From positions 1 through 6,992 of the forward strand of contig DCLA01000088.1 in the NCBI GenBank assembly GCA_002320815.1: a stretch of DNA of 6,992 nucleotides. The letters run 5' to 3'. A model generated the notes under the pieces. It had not been told where the DNA came from, searched no databases, and worked only from the letters and a program-made list of their open reading frames with translations. Positions 1 through 5,778 of this stretch are shown here, one piece after another. This stretch comes from Myxococcales bacterium UBA1660. Its GTDB lineage: Bacteria; Myxococcota_A; Polyangia; Polyangiales; Houyiibacteriaceae. Positions within the stretch are counted from its first letter, which is position 1; each line of letters opens with the position of its first letter. A program made the translations under genes and the position numbers.

Positions 1-569
1 ACGCCGGGCGCCACGGTGGCCCCCAATCGGCTCAAGCGCGACTTCACGGCCAAGGCTCCCAACGAGGTCTGGACCGCGGACATCACCTACATGTGGACCT
101 GGGAGGGCTGGCTCTATCTCGCTGCAATCGTGGACCTGTTCTCGCGCCGGGTCGTCGGGTGGGCTGCCGCCGATCACATGCGTGTCGATTTGGTCCTCGA
201 AGCGTTCGACAAGGCAGTGCTGAGCCGGCGCCCCCCGGCTGGGCTGATGTTCCACTCCGACCGCGGCAGCCAGTTCACAAGCCATCGCTTCCTGAAAGCC
301 CTCGCGGACCACGTCATGGTCGCCTCCATGAGTCGCCGCGGCGATGCTTCGACAACGCCGTCTCCGAGAGCTTCTTCGCGACCTACAAGAACGAGCTCAT
401 CCACTTGCAGTCCTGGCCCACGCGACGTGCGGCGATCGCGGCCACCGCCGACTTCATCGACGCCCGGTACAACACCCGGCGCCTCCACTCCACGCTGGGG
501 GCCCGTCGAGCCACTGTGCAGGGCGTTCCAGAAGATGTGGAGCCGTTCCTAAAGGGCGGAGCGACATAG
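1..569 (+). pseudogene. IS3-family transposase (OrfB, integrase core), 5'-truncated by the window and frameshifted
   Basis: This is the catalytic part of an IS3 transposase, which cuts and joins the element's ends during transposition. Frame 1 is open from base 1 (VAPNRLKRDFTAKAPNEVW), so the gene begins upstream and the GTG at 16 is not its start. The first catalytic Asp is in TADITY (codon 79-81) and the second in HSDRGSQ (259-261). After MSRRG (codons to 342) the family sequence continues in frame 3 from 345 with CFDNAVSESFF, which carries the catalytic Glu (366-368), then YNTRRLHSTLG, ending at the TAG at 567-569. Restoring one base near 343-345 gives exactly 35 residues between the second Asp and the Glu, the DD35E spacing of the family. 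As written, the frame 1 product lacks the Glu and the C-terminal part, so it should be inactive. The break is not at the OrfA/OrfB junction where IS3 elements use programmed frameshifting. A sequencing error is possible. Confidence 0.93.
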
Positions 570-708
570 GAGCGACGAGGCCCCCTACGGCCGGCGCGTA
601 GCTGCTCTCACGGCCCCTGTACGGAGCCTGCCCTGCGGCGGTCGTACGCGGGTGGTACCGAGTCAGGCCCGGCAAGGGTAGAGCATCCGACCTCTCCCTA
701 TTTCGCTT

Positions 709-748
709 CCGCCCACCCTTTAGAGAGTCCGCCTACCCTTTAGAGAGC
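709..748. repeat. Two tandem 20-bp direct repeats at the presumed IS right end
   Basis: Copy 1 (709-728) is CCGCCCACCCTTTAGAGAGT and copy 2 (729-748) is CCGCCTACCCTTTAGAGAGC. They abut and differ at two positions. An 8-base inverse of the core, AAGGGTAG, lies at 674-681. Their place between the transposase and the next gene fits subterminal transposase-binding repeats of the IS, but this role is inferred. Confidence 0.75.
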
Positions 749-1012
749 CAGTGGCTGAGCAGCTAACCGGCCGCGCCCTCCAGCTTTCTCGAAGTCGGCG
801 AGTGCCTTTGAGTACTGCCGGACGATGTACGCGTCGTCCGTGTGCTCGATGATGACCATTGAGGAGCCGGTCGCCGTGGGGGCTTCGCCCAGGCGGAAGA
901 GCGCTCCATCGGAGGCGGTCGGCAGCACATCCGGGTCCGGCGTCGCGGAGGCCCCGATGCCGAACCGGTCGCTCCACTCGACCGCGAGAATCATGTAGTC
1001 GTCGTAGTTCAT
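740..1012 (-). CDS. Small hypothetical protein, 90 aa; stop codon inside the presumed IS end
   Basis: I do not recognise a family. The product begins MNYDDYMILAVEWSDRFG, is acidic in its first half, and has a plausible strand-helix region (SMVIIEHTDDAYIVRQYSK) in its second half. It has no signal peptide or membrane segment and is probably cytosolic. The start is well supported: on the minus strand GGAAGGAT (1019-1026) sits about 7 bases before the ATG. The TAA stop (740-742) lies in the 20-bp repeat assigned to the IS end. The last few residues (about QPLAL) may therefore be encoded partly by the IS, with the original C-terminus lost. It is divergent from the membrane protein at 1127. Confidence 0.7.
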   Translation of the reverse strand: MNYDDYMILAVEWSDRFGIGASATPDPDVLPTASDGALFRLGEAPTATGSSMVIIEHTDDAYIVRQYSKALADFEKAGGRGRLAAQPLAL

Positions 1013-1018
1013 AGGTAC

Positions 1019-1026
1019 ATCCTTCC
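1019..1026 (-). promoter_or_regulatory. Shine-Dalgarno of the 740-1012 gene
   Basis: The minus strand reads GGAAGGAT, with the AGGA core about 7 bases before the ATG at 1012. This settles the start of the small hypothetical gene over longer overlapping frames. Confidence 0.65.
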
Positions 1027-1126
1027 AGAAGCCTTCTCGCTACCATCTGGATAGCACGGCATCGCGCACGGACCGCCATCCTTCGATGCGCCCAAACCGA
1101 GCTGGTGGACACTCAACCGCAGATCG

Positions 1127-1549
1127 ATGCACCATCGACCAGTGACGGGAGAAGTACCGATCTACCAGGCGCCCGGCGTCTGGATCTCGAAACAGCGCGC
1201 GGTCTTCGGACAACAGACGTACGCGATGGCGCAGCTATCGGCAGTCAGTGCCTACACTCAGATCCCGAACCGACCCGGGCCGATCGTGTTCATCGTCCTC
1301 GGCTTCCTGTTCACGCCCGCTGGTGGCCTCTGCACGGTCGGTGGAGAGATCGGCCTCGGCTTGGGAATGCTCGTGCTCGGCCTCGCGCTTCTCGTTGCGG
1401 GTGTCGCCTGGTGGTATTTGCAGAAGCCAACCTACATAATTTGGTTGAATACCAGCGGTGGTCAGGTGCAGGCGCTCTGGTCACATGACTGGCCCTACAT
1501 CAGCTCGGTCCATCGAGCGCTTCAACACGCGCTGATTCAGCGAGGCTGA
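1127..1549 (+). CDS. Two-helix membrane protein resembling DUF6232
   Basis: The 140-residue product has three parts. The N-terminal segment is polar and strand-rich (VWISKQRAVFGQQTYAMAQLSAV, about residues 18-40), resembling DUF6232 proteins in which a short VT/VS strand motif is followed by 'QTYALxxIxxV'. Next come two hydrophobic helices at about 53-71 and 75-98. A short C-terminal strand-rich tail follows (about 103-140: YIIWLNTSGGQVQALW). It would sit in the inner membrane; the biochemical role of this family is unknown. The ATG at 1127 has no clear Shine-Dalgarno. A GTG at 1142 is an alternative, also without a good one, so the exact start is uncertain. Its promoter would lie in the 114-base gap shared with the divergent gene ending at 1012. 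The family link is from memory of the pattern. Confidence 0.75.
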   Translation: MHHRPVTGEVPIYQAPGVWISKQRAVFGQQTYAMAQLSAVSAYTQIPNRPGPIVFIVLGFLFTPAGGLCTVGGEIGLGLGMLVLGLALLVAGVAWWYLQKPTYIIWLNTSGGQVQALWSHDWPYISSVHRALQHALIQRG

Positions 1550-1608
1550 CTGTCGTTCGGTCCCGATCCCGGGCAACGTTCGCTGCCGCTAAAGATCGCC
1601 GAGGCCGG

Positions 1609-1944
1609 TTAGCGGATCTCGTTGCTCGCGTCTCCGGGCGGCGGACTCGGCCGCTTCCTCTCGCGCTGCCGCCCCGCCTCTGTGACCCTTCGCGGCTCGG
1701 CCTCTAGAGCGGCCCGTTCGCGCGCTTGTCGAGCTTCCGCGGCGATGCGGTTAGCCTCTGCTTGGGCCAGGCGCGCGCGAGGAGCCGCTTCGTCGGAGTG
1801 TGCTCGCCCTGGCTCACCGGCGAGCGGGGCTCTCCCAACTGGTGCGGTCTCGGACTCTGCGGCCATGAACACCGCGGTCGCGACGGATCCCGCGACGGCG
1901 ACGCACGCGAACAGAGCCACTCCGATCGCTACCCTTGCCACCAT
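1609..1944 (-). CDS. Small membrane-anchored Ala/Arg/Glu-rich helical protein
   Basis: The 111-residue product starts with an uncleaved-looking hydrophobic helix (about residues 5-28, VAIGVALFACVAVAGSVATA). A short linker rich in Ala, Pro and Gly follows. Residues about 52-95 are dense in Ala, Glu, Arg and Gln (ARLAQAEANRIAAEARQARE) and are predicted to form a single helix or coiled coil. The tail is basic and Pro-rich. It is probably an inner-membrane protein with a periplasmic or cytosolic helical stalk; I recognise no family. The start is uncertain: GGAAG directly abuts the ATG at 1942-1944, and a GTG eight codons further in has AAGGG about 11 bases upstream. Overlapping plus-strand frames have Arg/Ser-rich composition typical of shadows. 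It is divergent from the gene starting at 2019. Confidence 0.6.
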   Translation of the reverse strand: MVARVAIGVALFACVAVAGSVATAVFMAAESETAPVGRAPLAGEPGRAHSDEAAPRARLAQAEANRIAAEARQARERAALEAEPRRVTEAGRQRERKRPSPPPGDASNEIR

Positions 1945-2018
1945 CTTCCGAGCCTACCGCTCGCACAACCGAGGTAGCTCGATCTTGCGGCGGTCCTCGG
2001 AGTGGTTAAGTCCCCGCG

Positions 2019-2650
2019 ATGCCTGGACCCGCCAGCCCCACTCAAGTGGCCACCCACTCTGGGGCGTTGGCCGAGCGTCCTGACTGCGCGCTCGCGTTGA
2101 CGCTCGCGATCGTCGAGTGGGTGTATGTCGAAGATGAGTTGGCTCAGCTCGTGGGGGCGGCCACGGGACAGAAAATCTCGCTCCCTCGGGGGTCGATGCA
2201 CCAGCATGACTGGACGGCGCTCAACACGATGAGAGCCATCGAGAGGACGCTAACGCGACCGAAGGTCGTCGGCCGTGTGGTGGCACCACGGCTCCCCGAG
2301 GAGTTGGCGAGCCGTGGAAGAAGCTCCGGGACCGAGTGGACCGGTGCGCGAAGAGCCGAAACCGAATCGTCCACGGGAAGTGGTTCGTCGCGAGGGACTA
2401 TCCGAATCGCGTCATTCCGGGCGGTCTCGTCGAGGCAGGCCGGGCTGTGGGTGACGCGAGATGCGAAGCCTGTTCCGCGAACGACTTCGACGAGATCCGC
2501 GGACGCATGCGGCGGGTCATCAACGACCTCCACACCCTGCGAGTCGATGTCATGAATGCTCACCGGGACGGCACGGTTGCCTCCGTAAGGGGCAACCAGT
2601 CGGTCAGCATCCCGTTGGTCCTCCCGTCCGCCGTGAAGGAGGAGGAGTAG
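2019..2650 (+). pseudogene. HEPN-like helical protein broken by one missing base
   Basis: Frame 3 runs from the ATG at 2019 (LALTLAIVEWVYVEDELAQL, then HDWTALNTMRAIERTL) to about 2309. The continuation is in frame 2 from 2312, with PWKKLRDRVDRCAKSRNRIV followed by HGKW, to the TAG at 2648-2650. Adding one base near 2310-2311 gives a single 210-residue protein. Residues about 114-119 form R-N-R-I-V-H, an Rx4H motif of the HEPN type with the usual Asn after Arg. The flanking helices, with an early 'VEWxYVExELxxL' helix, fit small HEPN-domain proteins. HEPN domains include RNases and inactive binding partners in toxin-antitoxin, CRISPR and abortive-infection systems. No Shine-Dalgarno is seen before 2019. 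The gene ends one base before the next gene begins. It is either a decayed gene or an intact one with a sequencing indel. HEPN assignment is by motif and context only. Confidence 0.65.
2636..2645 (+). promoter_or_regulatory. Strong Shine-Dalgarno deciding the GTG start at 2651
   Basis: AAGGAGGAGG lies inside the last codons of the HEPN-like gene, 5 to 8 bases before the GTG at 2651. It fixes an unusual GTG start directly after the preceding TAG and suggests translational coupling of the two genes. Confidence 0.85.
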
Positions 2651-3235
2651 GTGCGCTACCAGCACTTCACGCTCTGGGACCTTGCCGGACACGAGTTTCC
2701 CATCGCTGCCAAGACGCCAGACGACGCCAGCTTCTACTGGCGTCATCGTTTCAGTGACCAGTTCAGGAAGCCTCTCGCGCCCGATCACGCGGAGTTCTTC
2801 GCGTCGAACTTCGGGCCCACGGTCGGCCCGGGACTCGTCGCTGCCATCGAAGCCCGCGCGGTCGAGGCGGAGAGGGCGAAGGAACTGGCGTTCGAAGCTG
2901 TTCGATCTGCTCACTATCCGACCCTCCCGAGCCGCCAGCAAAGCATCTTCCTCGTCCCCGAGGGCGTGGGTGCCCCCCGTGAGTACATGATTGGCATGGG
3001 CTACTCACCGAGCGAACTCTCGAACCGGACGCTCGTCGAGATCGAGCTTCCGGAGCATGCGGTGGTCCATGAAGGTCATCTCGCGCACCTGAACTGCAAC
3101 TCCCGCCCGCACCTGTGGGAGGGGCGCGCCCACCACTACTGGTCGGGCCGCCCTGCCCACCCTGGCGAGTTGGGCGAAGGGCTACGCGAAGTCCTCTACG
3201 TCGGTGAGTTCCGAGTGTTGCGGGCCGGCGAGTAG
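2651..3235 (+). CDS. Hypothetical protein with ADP-ribosyltransferase-like (DUF2441-like) features
   Basis: The 194-residue product is probably cytosolic, with no signal or membrane segment. Three blocks in order resemble ART-fold proteins of the DUF2441 type. RYQHFTLWDLAGHEF (3-16) recalls the 'YHxT...L..G' opening of H-Y-E ARTs, with His5 a candidate NAD contact. FEAVRSAHYPTLPSRQQSIF (81-100) recalls 'FExIRxxxFPxLPSRxxSLF'. AHHYWSG (160-166) is followed by LREVLYVGEFRVL (178-190), with Glu180 a candidate catalytic Glu near the end. ARTs transfer ADP-ribose from NAD to protein, nucleic acid or small molecules and are frequent toxins. The GTG start is supported by a strong Shine-Dalgarno, and the gene begins immediately after the HEPN-like gene's stop. 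The family call is by pattern only; a non-enzymatic member or an unrelated fold remains possible. The CDS itself is convincing. Confidence 0.75.
   Translation: MRYQHFTLWDLAGHEFPIAAKTPDDASFYWRHRFSDQFRKPLAPDHAEFFASNFGPTVGPGLVAAIEARAVEAERAKELAFEAVRSAHYPTLPSRQQSIFLVPEGVGAPREYMIGMGYSPSELSNRTLVEIELPEHAVVHEGHLAHLNCNSRPHLWEGRAHHYWSGRPAHPGELGEGLREVLYVGEFRVLRAGE
2713..2744 (+). repeat. Inverted repeat (hairpin) with a duplicated left arm in the ART-like gene
   Basis: GACGCCAG (2723-2730) and CTGGCGTC (2737-2744) form a perfect 8-bp stem with a 6-base loop CTTCTA. A second copy of the left arm at 2713-2720 could pair with the same right arm. It lies about 70 bases into the coding region, so it could shape mRNA folding early in the gene, or be chance. 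Confidence 0.5.
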
Positions 3236-3270
3236 GGCAACGCCCGAACAGAGACACAGAAAGAGCACGA

Positions 3271-4062
3271 GTGGATCCAGAGATCATCAGCGCCATCATC
3301 GAAGCTGCGGGGCTTGTTGTAGCCGCATTCGGCGTTGCTTGGACCATCCGGAAGGAGGGCCGCGACCGCGAGGAACGAACCGAACGGCGGGAGCAGGATC
3401 GCGAGGATGCACGCATCGCACGCGAGGATCGACGACGCGAGTGGGAACGTGATCAGGAAGCGCAGAGCCGGCAGTGGCGGGAGCAGCAGCAGGCAATGAT
3501 CGCCGTGGGGGTCGCGGAGGAGGCGTTGGAGATGCTGCGCGCGGTCGAGGAGAAACTGTGCTCAATCCGAGCGAGCAAGGTCGACCAGGTGTTGAACGCC
3601 GACATCGAGCGCTCGCGGCTGGACCTGGAGCGGGCGGTCGCTAGGCTGCGCCGGCTACTCCCTCACCACGCGCACGAGCTATTCAATCGCATGGCCGGCT
3701 ACGGCTCGGCTGTGACCACGTTCGTGAGCAGCCACTGTGCGGGAATGGCGCCCGACAGCAGCGGCGCGATCAAGCTGCTCGACAACCGCGGCCGGCAGCA
3801 TCTGAACCTCTCCGCCGCGCTGGAGCACATCCGAGCGATGGAACCCTCACCGCTGAAGCAGACGACCCATCCAACCGGCGCCGAGCTGATTCGTATGGCG
3901 TCGGGAGAGCCCGAGAAGCTCGCGCAGCCGCGACCACCGAAGCCCAAGAAGAGGTCGGAGATTCAAACTCGCGTCGAGATCGACGAGACGCCAGGTGAGG
4001 CGGAACCGGAACTCGTCGAGAAGGCCGAGACGAGTCGCAAGGCGGCTGAGTTGGATCCGTAG
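3271..4062 (+). CDS. Membrane-anchored coiled-coil protein of unknown function
   Basis: The 263-residue product has a short N-terminus and one hydrophobic helix (about residues 5-26, ISAIIEAAGLVVAAFGVAWT). A highly charged Arg/Glu/Gln stretch follows (27-76), in which RED repeats seven residues apart, the spacing of a coiled coil. A helical domain comes next (about 77-200), with LERAVARLRRLLPHHAHELF. The tail (205-263) is Pro-, Lys- and Glu-rich and probably disordered. Positive-inside logic puts the coiled coil in the cytosol. The GTG start has GAAAGAG about 5 bases upstream. It lies 35 bases after the ART-like gene on the same strand, so co-transcription is likely. I recognise no family. 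It could be a membrane effector or anchor for the two upstream proteins, but that rests on context alone. Confidence 0.85.
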   Translation: MDPEIISAIIEAAGLVVAAFGVAWTIRKEGRDREERTERREQDREDARIAREDRRREWERDQEAQSRQWREQQQAMIAVGVAEEALEMLRAVEEKLCSIRASKVDQVLNADIERSRLDLERAVARLRRLLPHHAHELFNRMAGYGSAVTTFVSSHCAGMAPDSSGAIKLLDNRGRQHLNLSAALEHIRAMEPSPLKQTTHPTGAELIRMASGEPEKLAQPRPPKPKKRSEIQTRVEIDETPGEAEPELVEKAETSRKAAELDP

Positions 4063-4077
4063 GGGCGACTCGCCGCG

Positions 4078-4671
4078 TCAGTACAGCCAGAGGGTCGCCG
4101 TCCGGCGGACGGTGCCCGACTCCGTCGTGGAGTCTCGAGAAACCGTCCGGTTGCTGTTGCCGCAGAACGCACGAAGCCGTCCGGGTTCCATCTCAGGCGT
4201 GATTCGAATGCAGTCTAGGGGTTCCTGCTGAGGGTACTCGCCTTCGCAATCCGTAGTGTAGCCGGAGCGCTCGTTGCACGGCACTTCGGGCAGGCTCGCG
4301 CCTCCGAACCACTCGAAGCCACAGAGGAGGACGTCGGCACGCTGTTCGGTCGGCTCGAAGCCGGGCACCTCGAACACGGCGTAGTAGAAGGTCGACGAGG
4401 TCTCCGTCACGTCGGTGGGGTCGGCATCGTTGGTCTGCGTGATCGTGTAGCCCACCGGAACGCAGTTTGCGGTCATGGTGGTCACGCTTGGCGGTTGGGC
4501 GTCTGCGACCGACTCGGCGTCCAGCAGCGAGCTACCCCCGTCGCGGAACGCATCTCCAACGGAGACCATGGCGTCGCCGATCAACTCCATCGCATCATCG
4601 CCGCAAGCGGCAAGAGCAATGGTGAGTGCTCCCACGGCCGCGAGGAACGCCTTTCGATTCTCCTTCATCAT
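4078..4671 (-). CDS. Lipoprotein with six conserved-looking cysteines, unknown function
   Basis: The product (197 residues from the ATG at 4671) begins MMKENRK, a basic n-region, then a hydrophobic stretch ending in the lipobox LAAC with Cys23. GDD follows, a style common in Myxococcota lipoproteins. It should be cleaved by signal peptidase II and lipid-anchored, probably in the outer membrane facing the periplasm or the surface. A low-complexity linker (about 24-60) precedes a compact domain with six more cysteines (70, 117, 132, 142, 154, 170), enough for three disulfides. I recognise no family. The start was chosen by AAAGGAG on the minus strand, 6 bases before this ATG. A TTG one codon upstream would be only 3 bases from it, and an ATG one codon downstream is also possible. 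It converges with the coiled-coil gene, leaving 15 bases between. Confidence 0.88.
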   Translation of the reverse strand: MMKENRKAFLAAVGALTIALAACGDDAMELIGDAMVSVGDAFRDGGSSLLDAESVADAQPPSVTTMTANCVPVGYTITQTNDADPTDVTETSSTFYYAVFEVPGFEPTEQRADVLLCGFEWFGGASLPEVPCNERSGYTTDCEGEYPQQEPLDCIRITPEMEPGRLRAFCGNSNRTVSRDSTTESGTVRRTATLWLY

Positions 4672-4693
4672 CAATCTCTCCTTTAGGGCCCCG

Positions 4694-4699
4694 AGTGTA
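4694..4699 (-). promoter_or_regulatory. Possible -10 box (TACACT) of the 4078-4671 lipoprotein gene
   Basis: The minus strand reads TACACT about 23 bases before the ATG, so transcription would start just before the Shine-Dalgarno. No good -35 box is seen at the usual spacing, so this is weak. Confidence 0.22.
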
Positions 4700-4801
4700 C
4701 TCCAGCGGCTCGCTGCGATGAGTCCGGTACAGATTGGAGGAAACTGCCTCGCCCCGTGGGGTACAGACCCGTTGCGCTGATGCTCAGGCTTGCGACGCTT
4801 G

Positions 4802-4810
4802 TGCTAGCGT
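4802..4810 (+). promoter_or_regulatory. Possible extended -10 promoter of the 4835 lipoprotein gene
   Basis: TGCTAGCGT matches the extended -10 form (TGnTAnnnT). It would place the transcription start about 18 bases before the ATG at 4835. No -35 box is seen at a normal distance; TTGCGA at 4790-4795 is too close. The sequence match is good for an extended -10 but unproven. Confidence 0.35.
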
Positions 4811-4834
4811 GGTTCGCCTGAGAGTATCGCTCGC

Positions 4835-5581
4835 ATGCTCGGAGGTGGAGGGACGCGAGCTCCCGTTGCGTTGGCGATGGGCCTTGCCTGGGCCATGCTC
4901 GCGTCATGTGGCGACGACGACTCCCTGTCGGCGCGCCCGGGCGCGCCCGAGGAGGCTGTCGCCCCTCCCGTTACGCGCGCTTCGACTGATTCGATCAGCG
5001 CGGCACGTAGTGCCTACAGGTCCGCGCTCTACGCCTATAACTCACGCGACGCGAGTGGCTACTTCGGGGTGTTCGCCGAACGGATCGACTGCTTCCACGG
5101 CCAGACCGACGTTTCTCGCGAAGTGGTTCAGCGTCGGCGAGCCGAGATGAAGGGAGAGGTACACTCGATTCGATTGGAGCCCGCGTTCACTCGACCGGAC
5201 CACATCGTTTTCGTCGATCGGGGTATCTGGGTCGGAGGGGACCACTACGACCCTCACGACTTCGGAGTTCACGAGAAGCTGATCGTGATGGAGCTGCGAG
5301 ACGCGCGTTGGCGAGTGACGTCGGAAACCTCCGTAGCGAACCCCCGATGCGTGGCTACGGAACACCTGAGCATCCAGCCTCCGGCCGGTAGGTTCGCCGA
5401 GTGCAAGGAGCAGAGCGCGGCGTGCCCACGAGCTTGTGATCGGTTATGCGAGGCCCAAGCCGGCGGAGGCATGTCGTGCGCCGAGTGCATCCCGAGTTGC
5501 GCGTACGCGCTGATCCTGTGCTTCGACCTTGAGAATGTGAGTCCGCAGGCGGAAGACTTGAGCTACACCGTGAACCTCTAG
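4835..5581 (+). CDS. Lipoprotein: NTF2/SnoaL-like domain plus eight-cysteine tail
   Basis: The 248-residue product has an N-terminal signal ending in the lipobox LASC (Cys25), followed by GDDD. A Pro/Ala-rich linker (26-50) leads to a domain at about 52-165 that resembles NTF2/SnoaL-like proteins: a first helix (AARSAYRSALYAYNSRDASG), a central 'YFGVFAERIDCFHG' segment, then paired strands (HIVFVDRGIWVGG and KLIVMELRDARWRVTSE). Such domains bind small molecules or act as scaffolds; no catalytic residues can be named. The tail (190-229) has eight cysteines spaced C-x6-C-x3-C-x3-C-x9-C-x2-C-x3-C-x6-C, suited to four disulfides outside the cytosol. The start ATG has only a weak GAGAG upstream. 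It is divergent from the other lipoprotein gene, with 163 bases between them. The NTF2-like call is from secondary-structure pattern, so moderate. Confidence 0.87.
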   Translation: MLGGGGTRAPVALAMGLAWAMLASCGDDDSLSARPGAPEEAVAPPVTRASTDSISAARSAYRSALYAYNSRDASGYFGVFAERIDCFHGQTDVSREVVQRRRAEMKGEVHSIRLEPAFTRPDHIVFVDRGIWVGGDHYDPHDFGVHEKLIVMELRDARWRVTSETSVANPRCVATEHLSIQPPAGRFAECKEQSAACPRACDRLCEAQAGGGMSCAECIPSCAYALILCFDLENVSPQAEDLSYTVNL

Positions 5582-5778
5582 GCTTCATGCCACCGCTACA
5601 GGAGGCCGCTCGTCGGAGACGTTTGCTCGTGACAGTGGGGGTTGAACGCCTAGCTGTGCCTACCCGAAGATGCTGGATTGAAGGTGGCGGAACTGGAGAA
5701 ACCTGTTCGTAGCTTGCTGCCGCAGCGCGTTGAGCGGTCGGCGCGGTGTCCGTCATCGCGTGCGGGGGGCTCGCCCTT
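5582..5778. other. Non-coding gap between two convergent genes
   Basis: This 197-base stretch follows the TAG of the NTF2-like lipoprotein gene and ends at the stop of the minus-strand gene. Open frames across it are composition shadows of the neighbours. The only hairpin is GGGC-TC-GCCC near 5767-5776, too tight to call a terminator, with no T-run. I see no RNA gene or repeat in it. Confidence 0.6.

Larger units (their letters stand above)
1..750 (+). mobile_element. 3' part of an IS3-family insertion sequence
   Basis: This stretch holds the C-terminal part of an IS3-type DDE transposase followed by about 180 bases of non-coding sequence. The left end lies outside the window. The right end is inferred: on the minus strand the sequence starting at 750 reads TGGCTCTCTAAAGGG, and the TG start fits the TG...CA ends usual in IS3 elements. 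Just inside it lie two 20-bp tandem copies that could be transposase binding sites. The left inverted repeat and the target duplication cannot be seen, so the boundary at 750 is tentative. The IS3 assignment itself rests on the transposase and is firm. Confidence 0.6.

Noticed and set aside
340..350. Programmed -1 frameshift in the transposase
   Set aside because: There is no slippery heptamer such as A-AAA-AAG. IS3 frameshifting occurs between OrfA and OrfB, not within the catalytic domain.
1560..1600. Possible bidirectional terminator between the genes ending at 1549 and 1609
   Set aside because: GGCA and TGCC can pair around an 8-base loop, but the stem is only 4 bp and there is no T-run on either strand.
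1622..2083. Plus-strand open frame of 153 codons opposite the small membrane protein
   Set aside because: Its composition is Arg/Ser/Ala-rich as expected for a shadow in GC-rich DNA. The minus strand has a clear membrane helix and helical stalk.
2305..2315. Programmed -1 frameshift in the HEPN-like gene
   Set aside because: GCGAGCCGTGG contains no slippery site, and no stimulatory structure is evident.
2144..2941. Minus-strand open frame of 265 codons opposite the HEPN-like and ART-like genes
   Set aside because: The plus strand has a recognisable HEPN motif, coupled genes and a strong Shine-Dalgarno. The minus frame has no recognisable domain or start signal.
4063..4077. GGCGACTCGCC palindrome between convergent genes as a terminator
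   Set aside because: The arms are 5 bp with a single-base loop, which cannot form a stable hairpin, and there is no T-run.
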